Positions 17,221-25,532 of a stretch of 64,000 nt of DNA are shown in pieces (position 1 is the first letter of the stretch; each line of letters starts with the position of its first letter). Below the pieces are notes generated by a model. The model was not told the origin of the DNA. It was given only the letters and a program-made list of their open reading frames with translations, and made no database searches. The stretch lies in assembly GCF_012641475.1 (NCBI RefSeq), contig NZ_JABAIL010000004.1:620001-684000 (forward strand). Reading direction: 5' to 3'. The DNA is from Flammeovirga agarivorans (GTDB lineage Bacteria; Bacteroidota; Bacteroidia; Cytophagales; Flammeovirgaceae). The position numbers and the translations under genes are program-made.

Positions 17221-18534
17221 CTAAACCAATTCCGGTACTACAGCTGAAAAAGATTGGTAACTTCTACCAAAACGTTCTCTAGCTTGACGATCCAGGTCTT
17301 CTCTATGATCTGGATGAGCAATTGCGATTAATGCTTTTGCTCTTTGTGCTAAGTTTTTACCAAATAGATCAGCAATACCATGTTCAGTAACTACAAAGCG
17401 AGCATGAGCTCTTGTTGTCACTACACCAGCCCCCGGCTGTAAGATTGCTGAAATTTTAGAGTGTCCTTTTGCTGTCACAGAAGGTAAAGCAGTAATTGGC
17501 TTACCTCCTTCAGATAAGGCTGCACCTCTCATAAAGTCCATCTGACCACCAACTCCTGAATACATTCTAGTACCAATTGAATCCGCACAGATTTGTCCTG
17601 TTAGATCTACCTCAATTGCAGAGTTAATTGCTGTTACTTTAGGATTTTGACGTATCACAGCTGTATCATTTACAAATGCGATATCCATCATTTCAACCTC
17701 TGGGTTATCATCCATAAAGTCATATAACTTTTTAGTACCCATTGCAAAACCTGATACAATTTTGTGAGGTAAGATCTTTTTGTTTGATCCATTTACAATA
17801 CCTTTTTCACATAAGTCAATTAATCCTTCAGAGAACATCTCTGTATGTACTCCAAGGTTTTTGTGATTATGTAAGTAGGTTAGTACTGCATTTGGAATAC
17901 CACCTATACCCATTTGTAGTGTAGCACCATCTTCAACAAGTGAAGCTACATGTGCACCAATCTGTCTTTCGATTTCAGTTGGCTCACCAAATTTCATTTC
18001 ATAAATTGGCTCATCTACTTCTACAATAGCATCGAAGCTATCGATATGTAGAATACCATCGCCCATACAACGAGGCATTTGTTTGTTGACTTGAGCAATA
18101 ATAGTTTTGCCCTTTTCAACAGCTGCTACCATAATATCTACAGATACACCTAAAGAAACATAACCATGTTTATCTGGTGTAGAAACATTTACTAGAACTA
18201 CATCTAATGGTAAAATGTCTCTTCTAAATAAATTAGGGATATCTGAAAGGAAAACTGGTACGTAAGAAGCATTTCCAGACCAAATTTCTTTACGAACATT
18301 ACCTCCAATAAAGAAGTTATTCGATTTAAAACTTTCTGCATATTCTTCTTTAGCATAATCAGCGTAACCTTCAGTATGGATATGACAAACTTCAACATCA
18401 CGAAGTTCGGATGCTCTCGCTGTCATGGCCATTACTAATGCTTGAGGAGTCCCAGCTCCACCTTGAACGCATACTCTATCACCTGATTTAATTAGTTTTA
18501 CTGCTTCCGCTGCTGATACAAATTGTTTTGTCAT
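17221..18534 (-). CDS. Acyl-CoA:carboxylate CoA-transferase (acetyl-CoA hydrolase/transferase family)
   Basis: Family I CoA-transferase related to 4-hydroxybutyrate, butyryl and succinyl-CoA:acetate enzymes. The 437 residues show the glycine-rich GIGGIPNAVL and the conserved HTEMFSEGLIDL, which contains the glutamate that forms the CoA thioester in this family. GVGGQMDFMRGA near the C-terminus is also typical. The exact acceptor cannot be read from sequence. Its place between the Na+-decarboxylase genes and methylmalonyl-CoA mutase suggests propionyl-CoA:succinate transfer, closing the succinate-to-propionate cycle (inference). Acetate could be an alternative donor or acceptor. It is 146 nt downstream of the decarboxylase beta-subunit gene, with a hairpin in the gap. 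Confidence 0.88.
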   Translation of the reverse strand: MTKQFVSAAEAVKLIKSGDRVCVQGGAGTPQALVMAMTARASELRDVEVCHIHTEGYADYAKEEYAESFKSNNFFIGGNVRKEIWSGNASYVPVFLSDIPNLFRRDILPLDVVLVNVSTPDKHGYVSLGVSVDIMVAAVEKGKTIIAQVNKQMPRCMGDGILHIDSFDAIVEVDEPIYEMKFGEPTEIERQIGAHVASLVEDGATLQMGIGGIPNAVLTYLHNHKNLGVHTEMFSEGLIDLCEKGIVNGSNKKILPHKIVSGFAMGTKKLYDFMDDNPEVEMMDIAFVNDTAVIRQNPKVTAINSAIEVDLTGQICADSIGTRMYSGVGGQMDFMRGAALSEGGKPITALPSVTAKGHSKISAILQPGAGVVTTRAHARFVVTEHGIADLFGKNLAQRAKALIAIAHPDHREDLDRQARERFGRSYQSFSAVVPELV

Positions 18535-18633
18535 GGTAAATAAGTGGTTAAGGTAGAATGATGAAGTTTAAATAATAACAACACCATTCATCTCTATATT
18601 TTAAAAAATGTATTTCGTAATAATTCAGTTAGA

Positions 18634-18668
18634 AATGGTGAATTGTGTTTGCTATACAATCCACCATT
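18634..18668 (-). other. Intercistronic hairpin between beta-subunit and CoA-transferase genes
   Basis: AATGGTG (18634-18640) pairs with CACCATT (18662-18668). After one mismatch, ATTGT (18642-18646) pairs with ACAAT (18656-18660). No T-run follows, so partial attenuation or 3'-end protection is more plausible than full termination. Confidence 0.4.
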
Positions 18669-18680
18669 GACAAATTCAGA

Positions 18681-19976
18681 TTACATGTTGGAGAAGTAAG
18701 AAAGGAAGCTCATCAAGATACCTGCTGCAACTGCTGAACCAATAACACCAGATACGTTTGGTGCCATAGCATGCATGAGTAAGTGATTTGATGGATCTGC
18801 TTTTAAACCTTCTTGTTGTACAACTCTTGCTGAATCTGGCACTGCAGATACACCTGCCGCACCAATTAGTGGGTTGATTTTATTATCTCCTTTCAAGAAA
18901 ACGTTCATGATTTTGGCAAAGGCCAAACCTGATACTGTAGCAATTGCAAAAGATACAGCACCTAAAACGAAGATTTTCATACTATTCACAGTGATAAATT
19001 CACTGGCTTGTGTCGATGCTCCAACGGTTACACCTAATAAGATCGTTACAATATCTACCATAGATGTTCTTGCAGTATTCGCCAAGCGTTCTGTATGTCC
19101 AGATTCCTTTAGTAGGTTACCGAAGAATAACATTCCTAAAAGTGGTAATGCACTTGGTGAAATGAATGTCGTCAAGATCAATCCAATAATCGGGAATAAA
19201 ATCTTCTCCGTTTTTGTCACTGTTCTTGGAGGTTTCATACGGATTTTACGTTCCGCAGAAGTTGTCATCAATCTCATTAATGGAGGTTGAATTACTGGAA
19301 CCAAAGCCATGTAAGAATATGCTGCAATAGCGATTGCTCCTAATAGATGTGGAGCTTCTTTAGAAGATAAGAAGATCGCTGTTGGACCATCAGCACCACC
19401 AATAATACCGATAGAAGCTGCTTCGTTTAAATCAAAACCTAAAGTGATCGCTCCAATGAAAGTAAGGAACACACCTACTTGAGCAGCAGCACCTAACAAC
19501 ATTAATTTAGGATTGGCAATTAGTGATGTAAAATCAGTCATTGCTCCTATTCCTAAGAAAATTAAAGGAGGATAAATACCTTTTTGAACACCAAAATACA
19601 GGTAGTTTAATACTGAGCCTTCCTCATAGATACCAATCTGGTTTCCTGCAACAAATGGAATGTTACCAATGATGACACCAACACCAATTGGGATAAGCAG
19701 TAACGGTTCATAATCAAATTTAATTGCCAGGAAAATAAAGAATAACCCGACAGAAATCATGATTAGGTTAGGGATTGTCACATTAGCAAAACCTGTCATA
19801 GACATAAAGTTTGACAAGCCTTCTAAGGCCATATGACCAAACCCATTCGAAGAATTTAATACCACTTCTTTGGTAATTTCTCCTATCGATTCAGTAGATA
19901 CAACTCCAGCTGTTGCTGTAGCCCAAGCTACTAGAATTGCTGCAATTGATCCAAATACTATAAATACTCGTTTCAT
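18681..19976 (-). CDS. Sodium-pumping decarboxylase, beta subunit (OadB/MmdB family)
   Basis: Integral membrane subunit that couples decarboxylation of carboxybiotin to sodium export. The 431 residues contain many membrane helices. Family signatures include GADGPT at 194-199 with the functionally essential Asp196, FLGIGAMTDFTSLI at 140-153, and GVSAVPDSARVVQQEG near the C-terminus. An N-terminal hydrophobic segment precedes the family core. It lies 35 nt downstream of the biotin carrier gene. Together with the carboxyltransferase, carrier and gamma-type subunit it forms a methylmalonyl-CoA decarboxylase. An oxaloacetate decarboxylase is excluded because the carboxyltransferase upstream is of the acyl-CoA type. 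Confidence 0.94.
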   Translation of the reverse strand: MKRVFIVFGSIAAILVAWATATAGVVSTESIGEITKEVVLNSSNGFGHMALEGLSNFMSMTGFANVTIPNLIMISVGLFFIFLAIKFDYEPLLLIPIGVGVIIGNIPFVAGNQIGIYEEGSVLNYLYFGVQKGIYPPLIFLGIGAMTDFTSLIANPKLMLLGAAAQVGVFLTFIGAITLGFDLNEAASIGIIGGADGPTAIFLSSKEAPHLLGAIAIAAYSYMALVPVIQPPLMRLMTTSAERKIRMKPPRTVTKTEKILFPIIGLILTTFISPSALPLLGMLFFGNLLKESGHTERLANTARTSMVDIVTILLGVTVGASTQASEFITVNSMKIFVLGAVSFAIATVSGLAFAKIMNVFLKGDNKINPLIGAAGVSAVPDSARVVQQEGLKADPSNHLLMHAMAPNVSGVIGSAVAAGILMSFLSYFSNM

Positions 19977-20011
19977 AATGTCTTTTTTTAAATTTTAAAT
20001 CATTAGAAACG

Positions 20012-20431
20012 TTAGGCCATTTCTACAAGAACTTCACCCTGCAATACTGACTGACCTTCTTGTACTTTGATTACACCGATAGTTCCATCTGTTTCTGACA
20101 ATACATTGTTTTCCATTTTCATGGCTTCCATTGTCATCAATAAATCTCCTTGTTTTACAGTATCTCCCTCTTTGACATTCAAAGACACAACAGTTCCTGG
20201 TAATGGGGCAACGATATTCGACTTCTTTGCTGATCTGGTAATTGCTTTTGGTGCAGCTGTTCTTGGAGCAGAAGATCTCACCAATTGAGGAGTCTTAGAT
20301 GACTTCACTTCTTTCTCCATTTGAACAGTATACGGTGTACCATTTACTTCTAATTCAATGGCTTGACCTTCAACGTTAGTAATATGAACGGCATAGTTAT
20401 TACCGTTCACTTTAAATTTATATTTTTTCAT
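20012..20431 (-). CDS. Biotin carboxyl carrier protein of the Na+-decarboxylase
   Basis: Carries the carboxyl group on biotin between carboxyltransferase and membrane pump. The 139 residues have a short N-terminal segment, a proline/alanine-containing linker (about 45-72) and a C-terminal biotinyl domain with EAMKMEN; Lys105 is the biotinylation site. The linker is shorter than in many free-living carrier proteins. It sits 14 nt downstream of the small membrane subunit gene and 35 nt upstream of the beta-subunit gene. No biotin carboxylase gene is nearby, so this carrier serves a decarboxylase and not an ATP-dependent carboxylase (inference from context). Confidence 0.93.
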   Translation of the reverse strand: MKKYKFKVNGNNYAVHITNVEGQAIELEVNGTPYTVQMEKEVKSSKTPQLVRSSAPRTAAPKAITRSAKKSNIVAPLPGTVVSLNVKEGDTVKQGDLLMTMEAMKMENNVLSETDGTIGVIKVQEGQSVLQGEVLVEMA

Positions 20432-20445
20432 TTTCGTAATACTAA

Positions 20446-20814
20446 TTATCGATTAAGCTGACTGCCATGAACGGCATAAATTTTCGAACTCCAAGGAGAA
20501 TACGCTTTCTTTACTTTTTGGATAGTAAGTATCGTATTTTCTTCATCATGATCTTCTTCTCCTAGGTACTTATAAAGTGCCGCTGCAATAGCAGCATTTA
20601 CCTCACCTGTAGCAATTTTTTCCCTCTCCTTTTGGAGTCTTTTCTCTTCGGGATCTTTTACTTTAGGCTTCGCTTCAATTAACCTCAGAATAAAAGGTAA
20701 TACGTAACTAAAGACGATAAAAAGGGCGGCTAATGTTAAGAACACTAATGCGACTCCGACTAAAGAAACAACTAACCCTTCTGACAATTCGATTTCTAAT
20801 GGTGTGTATTCCAT
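20446..20814 (-). CDS. Small membrane subunit of Na+-decarboxylase (OadG/MmdD family)
   Basis: Small membrane-anchored subunit that assembles the carboxyltransferase with the beta subunit. The 122 residues have one hydrophobic helix at about 14-42 (VVSLVGVALVFLTLAALFIV), followed by a charged segment rich in Lys/Glu. The C-terminal region with AAIAAALYKYL and PWSSKIYAVHGSQLNR is typical of OadG-like proteins in Bacteroidota. It is 13 nt downstream of the carboxyltransferase gene and 14 nt upstream of the biotin carrier gene, which makes the assignment convincing despite low sequence conservation in this family. Confidence 0.85.
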   Translation of the reverse strand: MEYTPLEIELSEGLVVSLVGVALVFLTLAALFIVFSYVLPFILRLIEAKPKVKDPEEKRLQKEREKIATGEVNAAIAAALYKYLGEEDHDEENTILTIQKVKKAYSPWSSKIYAVHGSQLNR

Positions 20815-20827
20815 AGTTTTACCTTTA

Positions 20828-22390
20828 TTATAGTGGAATATTAGAGTGTTTCTTCGCTGGATTCACCTCTTTCTTCGTCGCTAATACTTCTAAACCTCTA
20901 CAGATTCTGAAACGAGTATTACGTGGTTCAATTACATCATCAATAAAACCGTATTTAGCTGCTTGATATGGATTTGCGAATTTCTCGATATATTCATCCT
21001 CTTTTTCATGGATAAACTTCTCTCTTTCAGACTCGTCGTCGATCTTTCTAATTTTACGACCTTCAAGTACCTCTACAGCACCTTTTGCACCCATTACTGC
21101 AATTTCAGCAGTTGGCCAAGCATAGTTAAGATCACCTCTTAATTGCTTGCTACTCATAACATCATGAGCACCACCGTATGACTTTCTTAATGTAATAGTG
21201 ATTTTTGGAACAGTAGCTTCGCCATATGCAAATAATAGTTTCGCACCATGTAAGATGATACCACCATACTCTTGACCTGAACCAGGTAAGAATCCAGGAA
21301 CATCTACTAATGTTACGATAGGAATATTAAATGCATCACAGAAGCGAACAAATCTTGCTGATTTTTTAGAAGCCTCAATATCAAGTACACCTGCCAAGAA
21401 ACTTGGGTTATTGGCTACAATACCTACTGGGCGACCATTGAATCTAGCAAAACCTGTGATTATATTTTTAGCATATGCTCTGTGAGTTTCTAAGAACTCA
21501 TTGTTATCCGCAATATGGTGGATAACGTCATGCATATCGTATGGTTTATTTGGATCGTCAGGAATGATCTCATTTAGAGCATCTTCAATTCTATCATGAG
21601 GATCTTTACAAGGAATAATTGGAGGATCTTCAAGGTTATTTGATGGTAGGTAACTGATTAACTTGCGAATTAACATTAAAGTCTCTTCATCGTTTTCAGT
21701 CATCATATGAGCTACACCAGACTTAGAGGCATGCATATTTGCACCACCAAGATCTTCTGTAGTAATCACCTCACCTGTTACAGACTTAACCACCTTAGGA
21801 CCAGTAACAAACATATATGATGTTTGATCTGTCATTAAAATAAAGTCTGTCAAAGCAGGAGAATAAACGGCACCACCAGCACAAGGACCTAAGATTGCAG
21901 AAATTTGAGGAACAACACCCGAAGCCATAATGTTACGTTGGAAAATCTCAGCATAACCTGCCAATGATCTTACACCTTCTTGAATACGAGCACCACCCGA
22001 GTCATTTAAACCAATTACAGGAGCACCTACTTTCATTGCCTGATCCATAACTTTACAGATCTTCTGAGCAAATGTTTCAGAAAGTGAACCTCCAAATACA
22101 GTAAAATCTTGAGCAAATACATAAACAACACGGCCATCGATTGTACCATGACCAGTAACTACACCATCTGATAAGTATTGTTGTTTATCCAAACCGAAGC
22201 TTTTTGTACGGTGTGTAACGAACATATCATACTCCTCAAAACTACCTTCATCAAGTAATAAATCTATCCTTTCTCTTGCGGTTAATTTACCTTGATCATG
22301 TTGTTTCTCAATACGCTTTTCACCACCACCTAATCTGGCTTGTGTGCGTTTCTCTACAAGTTCTTTGATCTTGTCTTTGTTAGTACCCAT
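20828..22390 (-). CDS. Methylmalonyl-CoA decarboxylase carboxyltransferase subunit (propionyl-CoA carboxylase beta-like)
   Basis: Acyl-CoA carboxyltransferase that moves the carboxyl group of (S)-methylmalonyl-CoA to biotin, yielding propionyl-CoA. The 520 residues comprise two crotonase-type halves. The first has [18 protein letters not shown] and [16 protein letters not shown]; the second has [19 protein letters not shown] and [11 protein letters not shown]. The sequence alone cannot separate MmdA from a propionyl-CoA carboxylase beta chain. The downstream sodium-pump subunits and the lack of a biotin carboxylase gene favour MmdA. It starts the tight four-gene decarboxylase set. The 335-nt gap upstream holds a terminator-like hairpin but no gene. 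Confidence 0.93.
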   Translation of the reverse strand: MGTNKDKIKELVEKRTQARLGGGEKRIEKQHDQGKLTARERIDLLLDEGSFEEYDMFVTHRTKSFGLDKQQYLSDGVVTGHGTIDGRVVYVFAQDFTVFGGSLSETFAQKICKVMDQAMKVGAPVIGLNDSGGARIQEGVRSLAGYAEIFQRNIMASGVVPQISAILGPCAGGAVYSPALTDFILMTDQTSYMFVTGPKVVKSVTGEVITTEDLGGANMHASKSGVAHMMTENDEETLMLIRKLISYLPSNNLEDPPIIPCKDPHDRIEDALNEIIPDDPNKPYDMHDVIHHIADNNEFLETHRAYAKNIITGFARFNGRPVGIVANNPSFLAGVLDIEASKKSARFVRFCDAFNIPIVTLVDVPGFLPGSGQEYGGIILHGAKLLFAYGEATVPKITITLRKSYGGAHDVMSSKQLRGDLNYAWPTAEIAVMGAKGAVEVLEGRKIRKIDDESEREKFIHEKEDEYIEKFANPYQAAKYGFIDDVIEPRNTRFRICRGLEVLATKKEVNPAKKHSNIPL

Positions 22391-22611
22391 AAATATTTAC
22401 CCTGAGGGCATTTGTCAACACTAAGTGGCTCTCCACTCAACATTAATTATTAAATGTCAAAATTCAATTCAGTTGGCTCTTCAAATAACTTTCAAATATT
22501 GATAGGGTTATTTCCTATATGATATTCAAAAACATGACTCAAGAAATGAGTTCATATTATTCTTTTAGTTATTCTATGTAAGTGTGTCGTTATTTAATTA
22601 CAGTGTGTTAT

Positions 22612-22658
22612 TTGAAGAAATTGAGGTTGCTGGTAGTTGTCGTAACAACAACCTCAAT
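22612..22658 (-). terminator. Hairpin downstream of the epimerase gene
   Basis: ATTGAGGTTG (22620-22629) pairs with CAACCTCAAT (22649-22658), with an inner TTGT/ACAA stem. On the minus strand it is followed by TTTCTTC. It may end or attenuate the epimerase transcript before the decarboxylase genes. I see no other element in the gap 22391-22725. Confidence 0.5.
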
Positions 22659-22725
22659 AGATAATTTTGATAGCTGCTGGAAGTTGTAATTATTAGTCAG
22701 GTTAAGGCTGCTTAGTAATCTGAGA

Positions 22726-23130
22726 TTACTTTTTCTCACATAGCTCTGTCAAAACTCCGTGAGTCGATTTAGGATGCAAGAAAGCGATGTCTAATCCTTC
22801 TGCTCCTTTTCTTGGTGTCTTATCTAATAGACGAACACCTTTTTCTTCAGCATCTTTAAGATTACCTTCGATGTCTTTTACTGCAAATGCTAAGTGGTGC
22901 ATACCAGGACCTTTTTTGGCAACAAATTTCCCAATAGGACCATCTTCAGCAGTTGATTCTAATAACTCGATTTTTGTATCTCCAACTTGGAAGAAGGCTG
23001 TTTTTACTTTTTGTTCTGCTACTTCTTCAATAGCATAACATTTTAGTCCTAATACCTCTTCGTAGTATTTAATTGACTCTTCTAAATTTTCTACTGCAAC
23101 GCCGATATGCTCGATGTGTGTAATATTCAT
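22726..23130 (-). CDS. mce: Methylmalonyl-CoA epimerase
   Basis: Interconverts (R)- and (S)-methylmalonyl-CoA, linking the mutase to the decarboxylase. The 134 residues form the usual two VOC beta-alpha-beta-beta-beta modules. The expected metal ligands are present: His8 in HIEHIGVAV, a histidine in GPGMHHLAF (His78 or His79) and Glu129 in VLTELCEKK. Length matches the family. It is the first gene of the minus-strand propionate cluster and is divergent from meaB. A 12-mer also found before meaB lies 30 nt upstream. Confidence 0.95.
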   Translation of the reverse strand: MNITHIEHIGVAVENLEESIKYYEEVLGLKCYAIEEVAEQKVKTAFFQVGDTKIELLESTAEDGPIGKFVAKKGPGMHHLAFAVKDIEGNLKDAEEKGVRLLDKTPRKGAEGLDIAFLHPKSTHGVLTELCEKK

Positions 23131-23159
23131 TTCTTTATTTTTTTAGTTAGTGAACAATA

Positions 23160-23477
23160 TAGTCCGCGATATACCCTGCTTTAATCTTGTATTGTAAAAT
23201 TGACACATGAATGCTTGATGCAAGATAACTTTTGTCATCAAATTGATAATTTATTATCACTCATTTCTATTTATTTGCTTTTATTTATCAACACATAAAT
23301 TTATAACTAACTGATATACTTACTTTTAAATATAAGACAAAAGTCATTTTTTTCGTTTTTTTGTAAATAAATTTATATCTAAAAAAATCCCTTTTTACAC
23401 TTCAATTTGAAAAAAAGAATTGATTTAAATGGGAAATCATGAAATTTGTCTACTTTTACAGAAGATAGCCCGCGATA
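23160..23477. promoter_or_regulatory. Motif TAG(T/C)CCGCGATA repeated in the mce-meaB divergent region
   Basis: TAGTCCGCGATA (23160-23171) lies 30 nt before the mce start and TAGCCCGCGATA (23466-23477) lies 38 nt before the meaB start, in the same orientation, with 11 of 12 bases identical. The CCGCG core stands out in this very AT-rich gap. A shared operator or leader element for the two divergent methylmalonyl-CoA genes is inferred. The rest of 23131-23514 is AT-rich without a gene. Confidence 0.4.
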
Positions 23478-23514
23478 AATAACCAAGCTACAATTCATAA
23501 AAATCATATAAATC

Positions 23515-24534
23515 ATGGGGTATAAAAGAAGAAAAAGGCTATCCGCAGAAGAATATGCTAACGGCATAATTGAAGGTGATAGAATAATACTCAGCAGAGC
23601 CATTACAATCATAGAAAGTAAATTAAATGAAGACATATTACTAGCTGAACAGATATTAGAGAAGATACTCCCTTATACTGGTAATAGTTTACGCGTAGGT
23701 ATCACAGGTGTACCTGGTGTTGGTAAAAGTACTTTCATAGAATCTTTCGGAAAATATATTACATCTAGAGAATTAAAATTAGCAGTTCTAACCATTGACC
23801 CTAGTTCACAAATTTCAGGAGGAAGTATTCTAGGAGACAAAACGAGAATGGAAGAACTTTCTAATGACCCTTTAGCGTATGTTCGTCCATCTGCTGCAGG
23901 TTCTGCTCTTGGTGGTGTAAACCATAAAACTAGAGAAACCATGTTGCTATGTGAAGCCGCAGGTTTTGATGTTATTTTAATAGAAACTGTAGGTGTTGGT
24001 CAATCAGAAACCACTGTAAAAGGGATGGTTGACTTCTTCTTATTACTCATGTTAGCAGGTGCAGGCGATGAATTACAAGGCATAAAGAGAGGAATAATGG
24101 AAATGGCCGATGCTATTGCAATCACCAAATGTGATGGTGATAATATCCGAAAAGGCCAACTTGCTAGGGCTGAATATCAGAATGCATTACACCTCTTCCC
24201 TCCTTCAGAAACAGGGTGGTCGCCTAAAGTTATGACCTGTTCGTCTTTAGAAAATAGTGGGTTGGACCAAATCCTAGAAAATATCTTGGAGTTTGAAAAG
24301 AAAATGAAAGATAAAGGATATTTCCAATCAAAAAGACAAGAACAAAATCTACATTGGATGCATGAAACAATAGAAAGTTACCTCAAGAGGGCTTTTTATT
24401 CTGATGAAGATATCACAAAAGAATTACCTAGTCTAGAAAATGGAGTCATTCAAAATAAAGTCCCTGCTATTGCTGGAGCAAGGAAATTGATTGAATTATT
24501 TAATAAAAAAAGGAACTTCCATTTCGAAGATTAA
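23515..24534 (+). CDS. meaB: Methylmalonyl-CoA mutase-associated GTPase (MeaB/ArgK)
   Basis: G3E-family GTPase that protects and reloads methylmalonyl-CoA mutase with adenosylcobalamin; formerly annotated as the LAO/AO transport ATPase ArgK. The 339 residues have Walker A GVPGVGKST (65-73), the switch region ETVGVGQSE, the base-recognition motif TKCDG and the metal-binding region LTIDPSSQISGGSILGDKTR. The C-terminal dimerisation helices follow. It is monocistronic and divergent from mce, opposite the mutase operon, which matches its role. A near-consensus -7 sequence (TACTTTTA, 23451-23458) lies upstream. Confidence 0.94.
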   Translation: MGYKRRKRLSAEEYANGIIEGDRIILSRAITIIESKLNEDILLAEQILEKILPYTGNSLRVGITGVPGVGKSTFIESFGKYITSRELKLAVLTIDPSSQISGGSILGDKTRMEELSNDPLAYVRPSAAGSALGGVNHKTRETMLLCEAAGFDVILIETVGVGQSETTVKGMVDFFLLLMLAGAGDELQGIKRGIMEMADAIAITKCDGDNIRKGQLARAEYQNALHLFPPSETGWSPKVMTCSSLENSGLDQILENILEFEKKMKDKGYFQSKRQEQNLHWMHETIESYLKRAFYSDEDITKELPSLENGVIQNKVPAIAGARKLIELFNKKRNFHFED

Positions 24535-24540
24535 ACTATA

Positions 24541-24587
24541 AAACCTCAGTTTATCAATTTTCCATTGACCAACTGAGGTTTTTGTTT
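24541..24587 (+). terminator. Terminator of meaB
   Basis: AAACCTCAGTT (24541-24551) pairs perfectly with AACTGAGGTTT (24571-24581), followed by a T-rich run. Confidence 0.88.
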
Positions 24588-24655
24588 CCACTCTAAATCT
24601 TGGTATATAATCGATATACCTTAAAATACTTTTAACTTATTAATTATAATTTCGA

Positions 24656-24730
24656 CTAATTCTTAAATCCCAAATAGAAGAAAAAACAGACTAATGCTAC
24701 TGCTCCAAAAGCAAAAATAAATGTGTACAT
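24656..24730 (-). CDS. Candidate 24-residue membrane peptide
   Basis: On the minus strand an ATG at 24730 opens a 25-codon frame. It encodes a nearly wholly hydrophobic peptide starting MYTFIFAFGAVALV, followed by aromatic residues and a positive C-terminus (GFKN), which is the look of a single-span small membrane protein. The start lies just after the inverted repeat 24732-24779, whose distal arm contains a -7-like GACCTTTG. It is downstream of the response-regulator gene by 145 nt. I do not recognise it; it could be chance, but composition and promoter placement are suggestive. Confidence 0.3.
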   Translation of the reverse strand: MYTFIFAFGAVALVCFFFYLGFKN

Positions 24731-24731
24731 A

Positions 24732-24779
24732 ACCTTTGTAATTTAGTTGAAAAATAACTTTTTCTGGTTTTACAAAGGT
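24732..24779 (-). promoter_or_regulatory. 10-bp inverted repeat with embedded -7-like element
   Basis: ACCTTTGTAA (24732-24741) and its exact reverse complement TTACAAAGGT (24770-24779) flank a 28-nt loop. Read on the minus strand, the distal arm gives GACCTTTG, one base off TAnnTTTG, and the near arm ends one base before the small ORF's ATG. This could be a promoter with an operator or a hairpin leader. Confidence 0.4.
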
Positions 24780-24874
24780 CATCATACGGGGATTGAAATA
24801 TTTAGTTGTTTCGCTAAAGTTAAAAATTTTAGTGATTTACTTAACAACTACGTGAAACACCTATTTGTCTTATT

Positions 24875-25528
24875 TTAGAGGTCATCAAATAAGTCTCTTT
24901 CTACTGCATATAAAACTAATCCGGCTACATTTTTACAACCTGTTTTTTCTAATAAATTGCGTTTGTGTGCTTCTACTGTTCTAGAAGTAATAAATAATTC
25001 TTCAGCAATTTCTGGGTTCGATTTCTCTTTGCAGATAAGATGTAGAATTTCTATTTCTCTTTCAGTTAATGCAATGTCTTTTACCGTTCTTTTTTTAGGC
25101 TTTGGCTTTGAAGTAAACCCCTGCATAATAGTCTGTGTAACATTTTGGGAATAATACACTTCACCTTTTGCAACTGTTTTAATCGCTTGTATTAACTCTT
25201 CCTGCGTACAATCTTTTAGTAGATAACCTTTTGCTCCAGCACCCAACATTTGTTTTATGTTTTGAGATTCATTCATCATCGTTAAGGCTAAGACTTTGAT
25301 CGATGGATGAATATTGGAGATTTCTTGTGTCAGCTTTATTCCATCCAATTCAGGCATCATAATATCAGAAACAACCACATCGACTTCAATCCCTTCTAAT
25401 TGCTCGAGTGCCTCTTTTCCATTTTTTGCTTCTGCCACAACCAAAATTTTTTCATCTTCCAAAAAAGACTTCAAACCAAACCTGATCATACTATGATCGT
25501 CTACTAACATTACTTTGATTTCACTCAT
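24875..25528 (-). CDS. NarL/FixJ-family response regulator
   Basis: DNA-binding output of the adjacent two-component system. The 217 residues have a receiver domain (about 4-120) with acidic Asp10/Asp11, the phosphoacceptor Asp55 in VVSDIMMPE, Thr83 and Lys105. A LuxR-type helix-turn-helix follows (about 148-212) with LTEREIEILHLI and RTVEAHKRNLLEKTG. It starts 4 nt after the kinase gene, so they are co-transcribed, kinase first. Targets cannot be read from the sequence. The gap after it (24535-24874 overall) holds the meaB terminator and the small ORF. Confidence 0.93.
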   Translation of the reverse strand: MSEIKVMLVDDHSMIRFGLKSFLEDEKILVVAEAKNGKEALEQLEGIEVDVVVSDIMMPELDGIKLTQEISNIHPSIKVLALTMMNESQNIKQMLGAGAKGYLLKDCTQEELIQAIKTVAKGEVYYSQNVTQTIMQGFTSKPKPKKRTVKDIALTEREIEILHLICKEKSNPEIAEELFITSRTVEAHKRNLLEKTGCKNVAGLVLYAVERDLFDDL

Positions 25529-25532
25529 ATTA

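Noticed and set aside
20828-22390. Propionyl-CoA carboxylase beta chain as the name
   Set aside because: No biotin carboxylase gene is present and the next genes are sodium-pump subunits, so a decarboxylase role is favoured.
22391-23514. Cobalamin riboswitch before the B12-dependent mutase cluster
   Set aside because: No B12-box-like conserved sequence or suitable multi-stem structure is visible in the mce, mmd or mutA leaders.
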